Origin: an uncultured Anaerobutyricum sp.
Lineage (GTDB): Bacteria; Bacillota; Clostridia; Lachnospirales; Lachnospiraceae
DNA: 15,493 nt
NCBI GenBank assembly: GCA_934317185.1
Contig: CAKREJ010000030.1
Coordinates: 1 to 15,493 of the forward strand
Direction: 5' to 3'
The position numbers were made by a program, and so were the translations under genes. Below the pieces are notes generated by a model. The model made no database searches and was not told where the DNA came from. It saw nothing but the letters and a program-made list of their open reading frames with translations. This document shows, one piece after another, positions 1-7,587 of the stretch; the stretch's first letter is position 1, and every line of letters begins with the position of its first letter.

Positions 1-59
1 TTCATACGCAGCGACTACTGGCACATTTTACTAGTATTTATTTTTTATTTTTCGTCCGT
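1..59 (-). repeat. Partial terminator-associated structured repeat (copy A)
   Basis: Read on the minus strand, downstream of mnmA, this segment begins with ACGGACGAAAAATAAAAAA (59 to 41). A 15-nt block (40 to 26) follows, then TGTGCCAGTAGTCGCTGCGT (25 to 6). Both the 19-nt and 20-nt blocks recur exactly at 2214-2232 and 2248-2267, again separated by 15 nt, but there the intervening 15 nt are different. In the second copy that variable block forms a hairpin stem. The pairing partner of this copy would lie left of the window, so the element is cut. By position it should act as the mnmA terminator. The repeat is seen directly; the terminator role is inferred. Confidence 0.7.
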
Positions 60-71
60 GATTCAAACAAA

Positions 72-1145
72 TTAGTATTTATTTTCTTTTATTGTTCCTC
101 CTCCGACTACATGATCTTGTCTGTAAAGTACCACTGCCTGACCTTTTGTAATAGCTCGCTGTGGTTCTAAAAAATGAATTGCTACTGTTCCATCTGAATT
201 TTTTCTGGCTGTTGCTTCTTTTTCAACCTGATGATATCGAATTCTTGCTTTTATCACTTCATCTTCTGCTAACTCTTCTATCCAGTTAAAATCAGAAGCG
301 ATCAGATCCGCTTTAAATAAATCTTCATTACTTCCCAGAATCACTTTATTCTCTTGTGGACATATTTCCGTTACATAATATGGTTTCGGTGCAGAAATTC
401 CAAGTCCTTTTCTCTGCCCGATCGTATAACCATAATATCCCTTATGTTGTCCGACTACCTCACCTTCCTGATTCACAAAATCACCAGGCTCACTTTTCTT
501 TCCTGTTGTCTTTTCAATAAAAGACACATAATCTCCATCTGGAATAAAACAAATATCCTGACTGTCATGTTTATGTGCATTAAAAAATCCCTGTTCTTCT
601 GCAATCTTTCTAATTTCTGCTTTACTGTAATCTCCCAATGGAAAACAGGTATGTGCAAGCTGTTCCTGCGTAAGAGAATAAAGAACATAGCTTTGATCCT
701 TTGTCTCATCTACACCTTTTAACAAATGATACCCCTGCTCATCCTGCGTGATCTTTGCATAATGCCCTGTTACAATAACATCACAATGCAGTACTTTCGC
801 CCTTTTATAAAGATGCTCAAATTTTAAATGACGATTACATTCAATACAAGGATTCGGAGTCATTCCCTTCTGATAACAGGAAATAAAATTATCAATTACC
901 TTTTCCTTAAAGTCATCTTTAAAATTAAACACATAATACGGAATTCCAAGCTTAACACACACACTTCTTGCATCTTCTATATCACTTAAAGAACAGCAGG
1001 TTTTTTCCCTTTCCATTCCTATATCTTCATTATCATATAGCTTCATCGTTACACCGATACAATCATACCCTGCTTTCTTCATAAGATAAGCTGCCACAGA
1101 TGAATCAACTCCGCCACTCATAGCAATCAATGCTTTCTTTGCCAT
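72..1145 (-). CDS. mnmA: tRNA-specific 2-thiouridylase MnmA
   Basis: MnmA thiolates U34 of tRNA Lys, Glu and Gln in the cytoplasm. It adenylates the uridine and then transfers sulfur from a persulfide relay. The 357-residue protein has the usual family length. The N-terminal PP-loop reads SGGVDSS (residues 10-16). The nucleophile region is NPCIECNR (98-105), with Cys103 matching the first catalytic cysteine and Cys100 where enterobacterial enzymes have Asp. The second catalytic cysteine is Cys199 in QDICFIPDGDY. GHYAKI (127-132) and the tRNA-contact segment DQSYVLYSL (150-158) are also present. The paired cysteines at 50-51 are a feature I associate with clostridial members. The ATG at 1145 has AGGAGG at 1152-1157. 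The gene is divergent from the DUF1275 gene and monocistronic in the window. No partner cysteine desulfurase is adjacent. Confidence 0.95.
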   Translation of the reverse strand: MAKKALIAMSGGVDSSVAAYLMKKAGYDCIGVTMKLYDNEDIGMEREKTCCSLSDIEDARSVCVKLGIPYYVFNFKDDFKEKVIDNFISCYQKGMTPNPCIECNRHLKFEHLYKRAKVLHCDVIVTGHYAKITQDEQGYHLLKGVDETKDQSYVLYSLTQEQLAHTCFPLGDYSKAEIRKIAEEQGFFNAHKHDSQDICFIPDGDYVSFIEKTTGKKSEPGDFVNQEGEVVGQHKGYYGYTIGQRKGLGISAPKPYYVTEICPQENKVILGSNEDLFKADLIASDFNWIEELAEDEVIKARIRYHQVEKEATARKNSDGTVAIHFLEPQRAITKGQAVVLYRQDHVVGGGTIKENKY

Positions 1146-1212
1146 ACAGTACCTCCTATTTCATTTACTATTTATCAGAAAATCTTCTATATATAAATTC
1201 CTAAACGCTATT

Positions 1213-1241
1213 ATGATAACATTCTCCTATTTGAAAGTAAA
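1213..1241 (-). promoter_or_regulatory. Candidate promoter for mnmA
   Basis: On the minus strand TTTACT (1241-1236) and TATCAT (1218-1213) are separated by 17 bp, matching the sigma-A consensus at 4 of 6 and 5 of 6 positions. Transcription would start about 60 nt before the mnmA ATG. This is the best pair I found in front of the gene, but the region is AT-rich. Confidence 0.4.
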
Positions 1242-1251
1242 GATATTCTAA

Positions 1252-1280
1252 TTGACAAATACTCTCATTGCTTCTATAAT
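1252..1280 (+). promoter_or_regulatory. Consensus sigma-A promoter (TTGACA-N17-TATAAT)
   Basis: TTGACA at 1252-1257 and TATAAT at 1275-1280 are both perfect, with the ideal 17-bp spacer. This is the strongest promoter in the window. It points toward the DUF1275 gene, whose start at 1531 lies about 245 nt beyond the predicted start site near 1287. The transcript therefore has a long leader, or a separate small RNA arises here. Confidence 0.75.
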
Positions 1281-1331
1281 CATTACGGCATATTTTGAAT
1301 TATTTTATCTTAATTCATGCATTTTACAAAG

Positions 1332-1396
1332 TTATCCTCATTTTATTCTAAAAATAAAGTGGATATCCACATAAATTTTGAAAACATCGTGGATAA
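1332..1396. promoter_or_regulatory. Cluster of DnaA-box-like 9-mers with a 12-bp palindrome
   Basis: Four sites resemble the DnaA box TTATCCACA: TTATCCTCA (1332-1340, plus), ATATCCACT (1366-1358, minus), ATATCCACA (1363-1371, plus) and TTATCCACG (1396-1388, minus). Three match at 8 of 9 positions and one at 7 of 9. The middle two overlap in the perfect palindrome GTGGATATCCAC (1359-1370). All lie downstream of the predicted transcription start. The sites could bind DnaA, or the palindrome could be the operator of another regulator. Function is inferred only from the motif. Confidence 0.35.
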
Positions 1397-1443
1397 AACT
1401 TGTAAGTTCCATATTTATATTTAAAGTATACCCGATATGCAGT

Positions 1444-1503
1444 AAAAATATATTATGCGTTGCATGATGCATATTTTTCAACAAGGATGCCGAGGCATTC
1501 TTG
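1444..1503 (+). promoter_or_regulatory. Two consecutive leader hairpins before the DUF1275 gene
   Basis: AAAAATAT (1444-1451) can pair with ATATTTTT (1471-1478), enclosing a small ATGC/GCAT stem and ending in a run of five T. Directly after it, CAAGGATGCC (1482-1491) pairs with GGCATTCTTG (1494-1503), giving 10 bp including one G-U and a minimal loop, ending 15 nt before the ribosome site. The tandem arrangement in a long leader resembles a control region. The first stem is very AT-rich and may be weak. No known riboswitch class is recognised. Confidence 0.35.
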
Positions 1504-1530
1504 AACAATAGATAGAAAGAAGGTTTTCCA

Positions 1531-2193
1531 TTGAATAAAAAAGTCCAGATTTCAGAATCCATTGAACTTGGTATCCTTCTCGCCTTATCCGGTGGCTTTA
1601 TGGATGCCTATTCTTACATCGGAAGGGGAGAAGTTTTTGCCAATGCCCAAACAGGCAATATGCTTCTTCTTGGTGTACATCTTTCTGAAGGGAATATTCC
1701 TGCCGCTGTCCGTTATCTATGTCCTGTACTTGCTTTTACTTTCGGAATCGCATTAGCGGAAATTGTTCGAAATTCAAGTATCGGCAGACACCTGCATTGG
1801 AGACAGATTTCCGTTATTGTTGAAGCAATTATTCTGGCTATCGTAAGCTTTTTTCCACAAAGTCATAATCTTCTTGCAAACAGCTTAACTTCCCTTGCCT
1901 GTGGCATTCAGGTAGAAAGTTTTCGAAAAATTCATGGAAATGGTATCGCCACAACAATGTGTATCGGAAATCTTCGAAGTGGCACACAAAACATTTACAC
2001 TTTCTTTCAAACAAAGAAAAAAGAAACTCTTGAAAAAGGTCTTCTCTACTACGGAATTATTCTCTGCTTTATTTGCGGAGCAATCATCGGAAATCAATGT
2101 ATTAAATACTTTCATGAACGTGCCATCCTTGTATCTTCTGCCCTTCTCTTACTTGCATTCATAATGATGTTTATAACACGAGACGAAGAGTAA
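1531..2193 (+). CDS. YoaK/DUF1275 family integral membrane protein
   Basis: This 220-residue membrane protein belongs to the YoaK/DUF1275 family, whose function is not established. The family signature is clear: GGFMDAYSYIGRGEVFANAQ followed by TGNM (residues 21-44). A second conserved-looking stretch, FRK then TTMCIGNLRSG (131-151), mirrors it and hints at internal symmetry. Hydrophobic segments near 12-29, 61-80, 93-108, 113-127, 171-189 and 197-214 suggest about six membrane passes. The start is TTG at 1531, supported by AAGAAGG at 1517-1523 with a 7-nt gap; no better ATG is nearby. The gene is alone, behind a consensus promoter and a long leader, and converges on uvrA. Family assignment is firm; a transport or permease role would be speculation. 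Confidence 0.85.
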   Translation: MNKKVQISESIELGILLALSGGFMDAYSYIGRGEVFANAQTGNMLLLGVHLSEGNIPAAVRYLCPVLAFTFGIALAEIVRNSSIGRHLHWRQISVIVEAIILAIVSFFPQSHNLLANSLTSLACGIQVESFRKIHGNGIATTMCIGNLRSGTQNIYTFFQTKKKETLEKGLLYYGIILCFICGAIIGNQCIKYFHERAILVSSALLLLAFIMMFITRDEE

Positions 2194-2213
2194 GATACGA
2201 ATTTGCCTGAGGA

Positions 2214-2357
2214 ACGGACGAAAAATAAAAAAGAATATACCAGCATCTGTGCCAGTAGTCGCTGCGTGTTGAATGCTTGCTTATAGGCTCGCATTCAATA
2301 CTGGCTCCGAGGTCACATCTGCTGGTATATTCTTTTTTATTTCCTCAGTTCGTCCGT
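2214..2357. terminator. Large structured bidirectional terminator/repeat (copy B)
   Basis: Perfect 23-nt inverted arms at 2223-2245 and 2320-2342 lie between two convergent genes. Each arm gives A-rich sequence before the stem and a T-rich tract after it. The loop is itself folded: GCCAGTA (2251-2257) pairs with TACTGGC (2299-2305), and TTGAATGC (2269-2276) pairs with GCATTCAA (2291-2298), leaving an 11-nt bulge. ACGGACG occurs just outside both arms, at 2214-2220 and, on the minus strand, 2357-2351. The right arm contains the uvrA stop codon. The segment 2214-2267 matches copy A at the left window edge. Bidirectional termination is inferred from geometry; the internal loop is far larger than a simple terminator needs. 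Confidence 0.8.
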
Positions 2358-5201
2358 TTCTAAAGAATTAGTATTTAAGTATTTTTTCAAATACCTTCCG
2401 GTATAGGATTCTGGTTTTGCTGCGACTTCTTCCGGGGTTCCGCAGGTTACCATCGTTCCACCGCCTTCGCCGCCTTCCGGTCCCATATCTATGATGTAGT
2501 CGGCTGTTTTGATCACTTCTAAATTATGCTCAATGACAACAACCGTATTCCCGCCTTCTGTTAAACGCTGCAAAATGTCTACTAATTTATGAACATCTGC
2601 AAAGTGCAGTCCTGTTGTTGGCTCATCTAAGACATAAATTGTCTTTCCTGTACTCTGACGACTTAATTCTGTTGCAAGCTTTACACGCTGTGCTTCTCCA
2701 CCGGAGAGAGTTGTTGATGGTTGTCCTAACTTAATATAGGAGAGTCCTACATCTCGTAATGTTTCTATCTTTCTTCGAATGGATGGTACACTTTCAAAAA
2801 ATTCGCAAGCTTCATCAACATTCATATCTAATACTTCAAAAATATTCTTACCTTTATATTTAACTTCCAATGTTTCCCTGTTATAACGCTTTCCGTGACA
2901 AACTTCACACGGAACATATACATCCGGCAAAAACTGCATTTCAATCTTTAAGATACCATCACCTGCACAGGCTTCACAACGACCACCCTTTTTATTGAAA
3001 CTGAAACGTCCTTTATCATATCCTCTTGCTTTGGCATCTTTTGTCATGGCAAATAGTTCACGAATATGATCAAACACACCGGTATAGGTTGCCGGATTGG
3101 AGCGAGGAGTACGTCCGATCGGAGACTGATCGATATTGATAATCTTATCTAACTGCTCTGTTCCTTCAATATCTTTATGTTTCCCCGGCTTAATCCTGGC
3201 CCGGTTTAACACACATGCAAGCTTCTTATAGAGAATCTCATTAACAAGAGAACTCTTTCCGGAGCCGGAGACTCCAGTGACACAGGTAAATACTCCTAAT
3301 GGAAACTTCACATTAATATTCTTTAAATTATTTTCCTGTGCACCTTTTATAGTAAGGTAGCCTTGTGGCTGTCTGCGTACTTCCGGAACCGGAATCTTCC
3401 TTTTTCCGCTAAGGTAGGCACCGGTAATCGAGTTTGGGTTATCCATCAGCTCCTGTGCTGTTCCGACTGCAACAACTTCTCCCCCATTCTCACCAGCCAA
3501 AGGACCGATATCCACAATGCAATCTGCTTCTCGCATCGTATCCTCGTCGTGTTCTACGACAATAAGAGAATTCCCTAAATCACGTAATCTCTTTAATGCT
3601 GAAATAAGTTTATCATTATCTCTTTGATGAAGCCCTATACTCGGTTCATCAAGAATATATGCCACACCGACAAGTCCTGAACCAATCTGAGTTGCAAGAC
3701 GAATTCGCTGTGCCTCTCCTCCAGAAAGCGTTCCTGTAGGCTGAGAGAGACTTAAATAATCAAGGCCAACATCATTCAAAAATCCGATTCGTCCACGAAT
3801 TTCTCTTAATACCTGCTTTCCGATGAGCTGCTGTCTTTCAGTAAGCCGAATCTCATTAAAATAAGAAATTAAACGCTTTACAGAAAGCCTGGTAAGCTCA
3901 GAAATATTATATTCTCCTACCGTTACTGCTAAAGATTCCGGCTTCAAACGTTGTCCATGACAGCTATCACATGGTGTTACCGTCATAAAGTTCTCATACT
4001 CTGCTCTTTGACGCTCCGAATGATTCTCCCGGTATCGACGCTGAACATTGCGGATCAGTCCTTCAAAAGCAACATCATATATACCTTCTCCACGCTTTCC
4101 TTTATAATATACCTTTACTTCGTGACCATTCGTTCCATGAATGATAACATCCTGTGCTTCCTGGCTCAAATCACAAAATGGAGTATTTAAATCAAAATGA
4201 TATTCTTTTGCCAATGCATCAAGAATCGCTCTCGTGTAGCTCTTAGCATCTGTGCAGGACTGCCATCCCATCACAGTGATCGCTCCATCTGCAATACTCA
4301 TCTTCTTATCCGGAATCATGAGATCAATGTCAAATTCCATCTTAAATCCAAGTCCGTGGCAAACCGGACAGGCACCAAACGGATTATTGAAAGAAAAACT
4401 TCTCGGTTCAATCTCATCAATACTGATTCCACAGTCCGGACAGGAAAAACTCTGACTGAAATTCATCTGCTCTTTCCCAACAACATCAACAAGAAGAATT
4501 CCTCCTGTAAGCTTCATTACTGTTTCGATCGAATCTGTCAGACGATTCTCGATTCCTTCCTTTATTATAAGACGGTCTACGATAATCTCAATGTTATGCT
4601 TCTTATTCTTCTCTAACTGAATCTCTTCTGACAAATCATAAAGATTCCCATCAATACGCACACGAACATAACCGCTCTTTTTCGCATCCTTTAAAATCTT
4701 TACATGCTCTCCCTTTCTTCCACGTACGATCGGTGCAAGAAGCTGTATCTTTGTTCTTTCCGGAAGCTTCATCAAAATATCTACGATCTGATCTGCTGTC
4801 TGCTTGGAAATGACCTTCCCACACTTTGGACAATGCACAATTCCAACTCTCGCATAAAGAAGTCTCAGATAATCATAAATTTCAGTTACCGTACCAACTG
4901 TAGAACGGGGATTCCGATTCGTAGACTTCTGATCAATAGAAATCGCAGGGGACAATCCCTGAATATCATCCACATCCGGCTTCTCCATCTGTCCTAAGAA
5001 CTGTCTTGCATAAGAAGAAAGGGACTCCATATATCGCCGCTGTCCTTCCGCATAAATCGTATCAAATGCCAGAGAAGACTTACCGGAGCCTGAAAGTCCT
5101 GTAAGTACCACGAATTCATTCCGTGGTATATCTATATTAATATTCTTGAGGTTATGCTCCCGTGCCCCCCGAATACGAATGTACTCCTTCTTTTCACTCA
5201 T
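2337..5201 (-). CDS. uvrA: Excinuclease ABC subunit UvrA
   Basis: UvrA is the damage-recognition ATPase of nucleotide excision repair and loads UvrB at lesions. The 954-residue protein is full length. ATPase I has Walker A GLSGSGKS (35-42), signature LSGGEAQR (492-499) and Walker [11 protein letters not shown] (516-525). ATPase II has GVSGSGKS (643-650), LSGGEAQR (832-839) and [10 protein letters not shown] (857-866). Zinc-finger cysteines appear as CPDC (254-257) with CPVC (278-281), and CEAC (742-745) with CEVC (765-768). The ATG at 5201 has AAAGGA about 8 nt upstream. It lies 70 bp after uvrB with no terminator between them, so the two are probably cotranscribed from the uvrB promoter. The last dozen residues after the usual YLKKYL end are partly encoded by the terminator repeat, which also contains the stop codon. 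Confidence 0.97.
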   Translation of the reverse strand: MSEKKEYIRIRGAREHNLKNINIDIPRNEFVVLTGLSGSGKSSLAFDTIYAEGQRRYMESLSSYARQFLGQMEKPDVDDIQGLSPAISIDQKSTNRNPRSTVGTVTEIYDYLRLLYARVGIVHCPKCGKVISKQTADQIVDILMKLPERTKIQLLAPIVRGRKGEHVKILKDAKKSGYVRVRIDGNLYDLSEEIQLEKNKKHNIEIIVDRLIIKEGIENRLTDSIETVMKLTGGILLVDVVGKEQMNFSQSFSCPDCGISIDEIEPRSFSFNNPFGACPVCHGLGFKMEFDIDLMIPDKKMSIADGAITVMGWQSCTDAKSYTRAILDALAKEYHFDLNTPFCDLSQEAQDVIIHGTNGHEVKVYYKGKRGEGIYDVAFEGLIRNVQRRYRENHSERQRAEYENFMTVTPCDSCHGQRLKPESLAVTVGEYNISELTRLSVKRLISYFNEIRLTERQQLIGKQVLREIRGRIGFLNDVGLDYLSLSQPTGTLSGGEAQRIRLATQIGSGLVGVAYILDEPSIGLHQRDNDKLISALKRLRDLGNSLIVVEHDEDTMREADCIVDIGPLAGENGGEVVAVGTAQELMDNPNSITGAYLSGKRKIPVPEVRRQPQGYLTIKGAQENNLKNINVKFPLGVFTCVTGVSGSGKSSLVNEILYKKLACVLNRARIKPGKHKDIEGTEQLDKIINIDQSPIGRTPRSNPATYTGVFDHIRELFAMTKDAKARGYDKGRFSFNKKGGRCEACAGDGILKIEMQFLPDVYVPCEVCHGKRYNRETLEVKYKGKNIFEVLDMNVDEACEFFESVPSIRRKIETLRDVGLSYIKLGQPSTTLSGGEAQRVKLATELSRQSTGKTIYVLDEPTTGLHFADVHKLVDILQRLTEGGNTVVVIEHNLEVIKTADYIIDMGPEGGEGGGTMVTCGTPEEVAAKPESYTGRYLKKYLNTNSLETDELRK

Positions 5202-5271
5202 CCTCTTTATCCTTTCCTATCATCAGATATATCTCTTTATCAAATGCTTCTCCCTTAAAAACAAGGATCTA

Positions 5272-7284
5272 TTAATCATCATAATCCCGCAATGCGATCT
5301 TGTATTTCTTCAGTTCATCTCGAAGCTCTGCCGCCTCTTCAAAATTCAGCTCTGCTGCCGCCCTATTCATCTTCTTCGTGAGCTTTGCTATCATCTCCGT
5401 AAGTTCTTTGCGGTTCATAGATTCCCTGTCTTTCTTTAAAGTATTCCCTTTTGTCTTTCCATCAATGCCATCCATATCACCACTGTCATTCGTAATCGAG
5501 ATAACATCACGGACTGCCTTCTGTATTGTTGTCGGAGTAATACCATGCTCTTCATTATATGCCATCTGAATCTCCCGACGGCGCTGTGTCTCTGTAATTG
5601 CCGCACGCATAGAATCCGTTATCGTATCCCCATACATAATAACGTGACCTTCTGCATTTCTGGCGGCACGACCGATCGTCTGTACAAGAGAAGTTTCCGA
5701 ACGTAAAAATCCTTCTTTATCTGCATCAAGAATCGCAATAAGTGTCACCTCCGGAATATCAAGTCCCTCTCTTAACAGGTTAATTCCTACAAGAACATCA
5801 AATACATCCATTCGCAAATCTCGTACAATCTCAATTCGCTCTAATGTATCAATATCGGAATGCAAATACTTAACACGAATATCTAACTCCTTCATATAGG
5901 AAGTCAGATCTTCTGCCATCCGCTTCGTCAAAGTAGTCACTAAAACCTTATGCTTCTTCTCTACTTCTTTATTAATCTCACTGATCAGATCATCAATCTG
6001 TCCCTCCACCGGACGAACATCGATCGGTGGGTCAAGAAGACCGGTCGGACGGATAATCTGCTCCGCACGAAGCATCTCATGCTCCCCTTCGTAAACATTA
6101 GGTGTTGCGGAAACAAATAACATCTGATCGATTCTTTCCTCAAATTCATCAAAATTAAGCGGACGGTTATCAAGAGCAGAGGGCAGACGGAATCCAAAGT
6201 CAACTAACGTCTGCTTTCTTGAACGGTCCCCGGCATACATCCCTCTTACCTGAGGAATCGTGATATGAGACTCATCCACGATCATAAGGAAGTCATCGCC
6301 AAAGAAATCAATGAGTGTATATGGTGCCTTCCCCGGCTCTAAGCCGGTAAGATGTCTGGAATAGTTCTCGATTCCGGAACAAAAACCCGTCTCCTTCAAC
6401 ATCTCCATATCAAAGTTCGTCCGCTCGGAAATCCGCTGTGCCTCCAAAAGCTGGTCATTCTCCTTAAAATACTCCACTCTTTCATCTAGTTCTTCCTTAA
6501 TCGTCTTCACTGCACGTTCGATCTGCTCCTGTGGCACAACATAATGAGAAGCTGGGAAAATAGCCGCAAAATTAAGACTTGCCTTAATCTCACCTGTCAG
6601 TACATCTACCTGCATGATCCGATCAATCTCATCTCCAAAAAATTCGATATGAATCGCATCCTCAAAAGTGGAAACCGGCACAACCTCCAGAACATCTCCC
6701 CGTACTCTAAAGCTCCCCCTCTTAAAATCAAGCTCATTACGCACATACTGAATATCAATCAGTCGACGGATTACTTCATCTCTGTCAATCTCCATCCCCG
6801 GACGCAGTGAGATCATCATCTTCGCATAATCATTCTTACTACCAATTCCATAAATACAGGAAACCGATGAAACAACAATAACATCCTTTCTCTCAATCAA
6901 AGCTGCTGTCGCACTATGACGCAGCTTATCTATCTCATCATTAATCGAAGAATCCTTCTCTATATACGTATCTGTAGAAGGAACATAGGCTTCCGGCTGA
7001 TAATAATCATAATAGGAGACAAAATACTCCACAGCATTATGCGGAAAAAAAGCCTTGAACTCACTGTAAAGCTGTGCTGCCAGCGTCTTATTATGTGCCA
7101 GGATCAGCGTCGGTTTATTCAACTGTGCAATGACGTTCGCCATAGTAAAAGTCTTACCGGAACCGGTAACACCAAGTAAAGTCTCAAACTGATTCCCTTC
7201 TTTAAAACCTTGTACCAGCTGTTCAATAGCCTGCGGCTGATCGCCGGTTGGTGCAAACTCAGACACTAATTCAAAATGATCCAT
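5272..7284 (-). CDS. uvrB: Excinuclease ABC subunit UvrB
   Basis: UvrB is the damage-verifying helicase-like subunit that receives the lesion from UvrA and recruits UvrC for incision. The 670-residue protein is complete. Walker A is GVTGSGKT (38-45). The aromatic beta-hairpin that clamps the DNA strand is at about 91-120 ([10 protein letters not shown] through [10 protein letters not shown]). The Walker B-like box is DESH (337-340) and motif VI is QTIGRAARN (535-543). The C-terminal UVR domain, which contacts UvrC, is at about 625-662, with [14 protein letters not shown] as its core. The ATG at 7284 is preceded by a GGGAGGAAG ribosome site. It is the first gene of the uvrB-uvrA operon and has a candidate SOS box overlapping its promoter. 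Confidence 0.97.
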   Translation of the reverse strand: MDHFELVSEFAPTGDQPQAIEQLVQGFKEGNQFETLLGVTGSGKTFTMANVIAQLNKPTLILAHNKTLAAQLYSEFKAFFPHNAVEYFVSYYDYYQPEAYVPSTDTYIEKDSSINDEIDKLRHSATAALIERKDVIVVSSVSCIYGIGSKNDYAKMMISLRPGMEIDRDEVIRRLIDIQYVRNELDFKRGSFRVRGDVLEVVPVSTFEDAIHIEFFGDEIDRIMQVDVLTGEIKASLNFAAIFPASHYVVPQEQIERAVKTIKEELDERVEYFKENDQLLEAQRISERTNFDMEMLKETGFCSGIENYSRHLTGLEPGKAPYTLIDFFGDDFLMIVDESHITIPQVRGMYAGDRSRKQTLVDFGFRLPSALDNRPLNFDEFEERIDQMLFVSATPNVYEGEHEMLRAEQIIRPTGLLDPPIDVRPVEGQIDDLISEINKEVEKKHKVLVTTLTKRMAEDLTSYMKELDIRVKYLHSDIDTLERIEIVRDLRMDVFDVLVGINLLREGLDIPEVTLIAILDADKEGFLRSETSLVQTIGRAARNAEGHVIMYGDTITDSMRAAITETQRRREIQMAYNEEHGITPTTIQKAVRDVISITNDSGDMDGIDGKTKGNTLKKDRESMNRKELTEMIAKLTKKMNRAAAELNFEEAAELRDELKKYKIALRDYDD

Positions 7285-7322
7285 GAAGCATCTTCCTCCC
7301 TCTTCATCGTAGTATGCTTCCG

Positions 7323-7351
7323 ATTATATCAAATATTCGAACAAATGTACA
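7323..7351 (-). promoter_or_regulatory. Promoter of the uvrB-uvrA operon
   Basis: On the minus strand TGTACA (7351-7346) and a perfect TATAAT (7328-7323) are separated by 17 bp. The predicted start gives a leader of about 30 nt before the uvrB ATG. The -35 matches the consensus at only 4 of 6 positions and is embedded in the candidate LexA box. Confidence 0.65.
7338..7351. promoter_or_regulatory. Candidate LexA (SOS) box at uvrB
   Basis: CGAACAAATGTACA resembles the Gram-positive LexA palindrome CGAAC-N4-GTTCG. One half-site is perfect and the other has two changes, giving 11 matches of 14 to the CGAACATATGTTCG form. It overlaps the -35 and spacer of the uvrB promoter, where a bound repressor would block polymerase. 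uvrBA is a classic LexA target in Firmicutes, so context supports the call. A further GAACAAAT half-site lies about 20 bp upstream, near 7366-7373. Confidence 0.6.
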
Positions 7352-7481
7352 TACCAAATCCAAATATTTGTTCTGATTTTATTTCTCAGATTGAATAAAT
7401 GACGTTTTTATGCCATTTTGCTCAAAGAAGCTTTCTTTTATTAACAATTAAAATCTCATCTCACCAAATAACTTTCTTTTG

Positions 7482-7519
7482 CAAAAAAGGGGATCGTACC
7501 AAAAAGTACAATCCCTTTT
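7482..7519 (-). terminator. Intrinsic terminator of the sortase-pilin operon
   Basis: On the minus strand GGGATTGTAC and GTACGATCCC form a 10-bp stem with one T-G pair around a short T-rich loop. CTTTTTT follows immediately. It sits about 70 nt after the pilin stop codon and before the uvrB promoter. Unlike four other gene-end sites in the window, it has no ACGGACGA motif beside the stem. The 303-bp gap between pilin and uvrB otherwise holds only the uvrB control region. Confidence 0.75.
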
Positions 7520-7587
7520 CCATTATGCTTTCACTTGAATATGCGAAAATTATCTGTCTGCTTCATCTGTCACAGTATGACTAACTT

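Noticed and set aside
6005..6425. Further CGGACGAA/TTCGTCCG words inside uvrB
   Set aside because: They lie within conserved coding sequence with no hairpin or A-rich extension, so they are explained by the protein.
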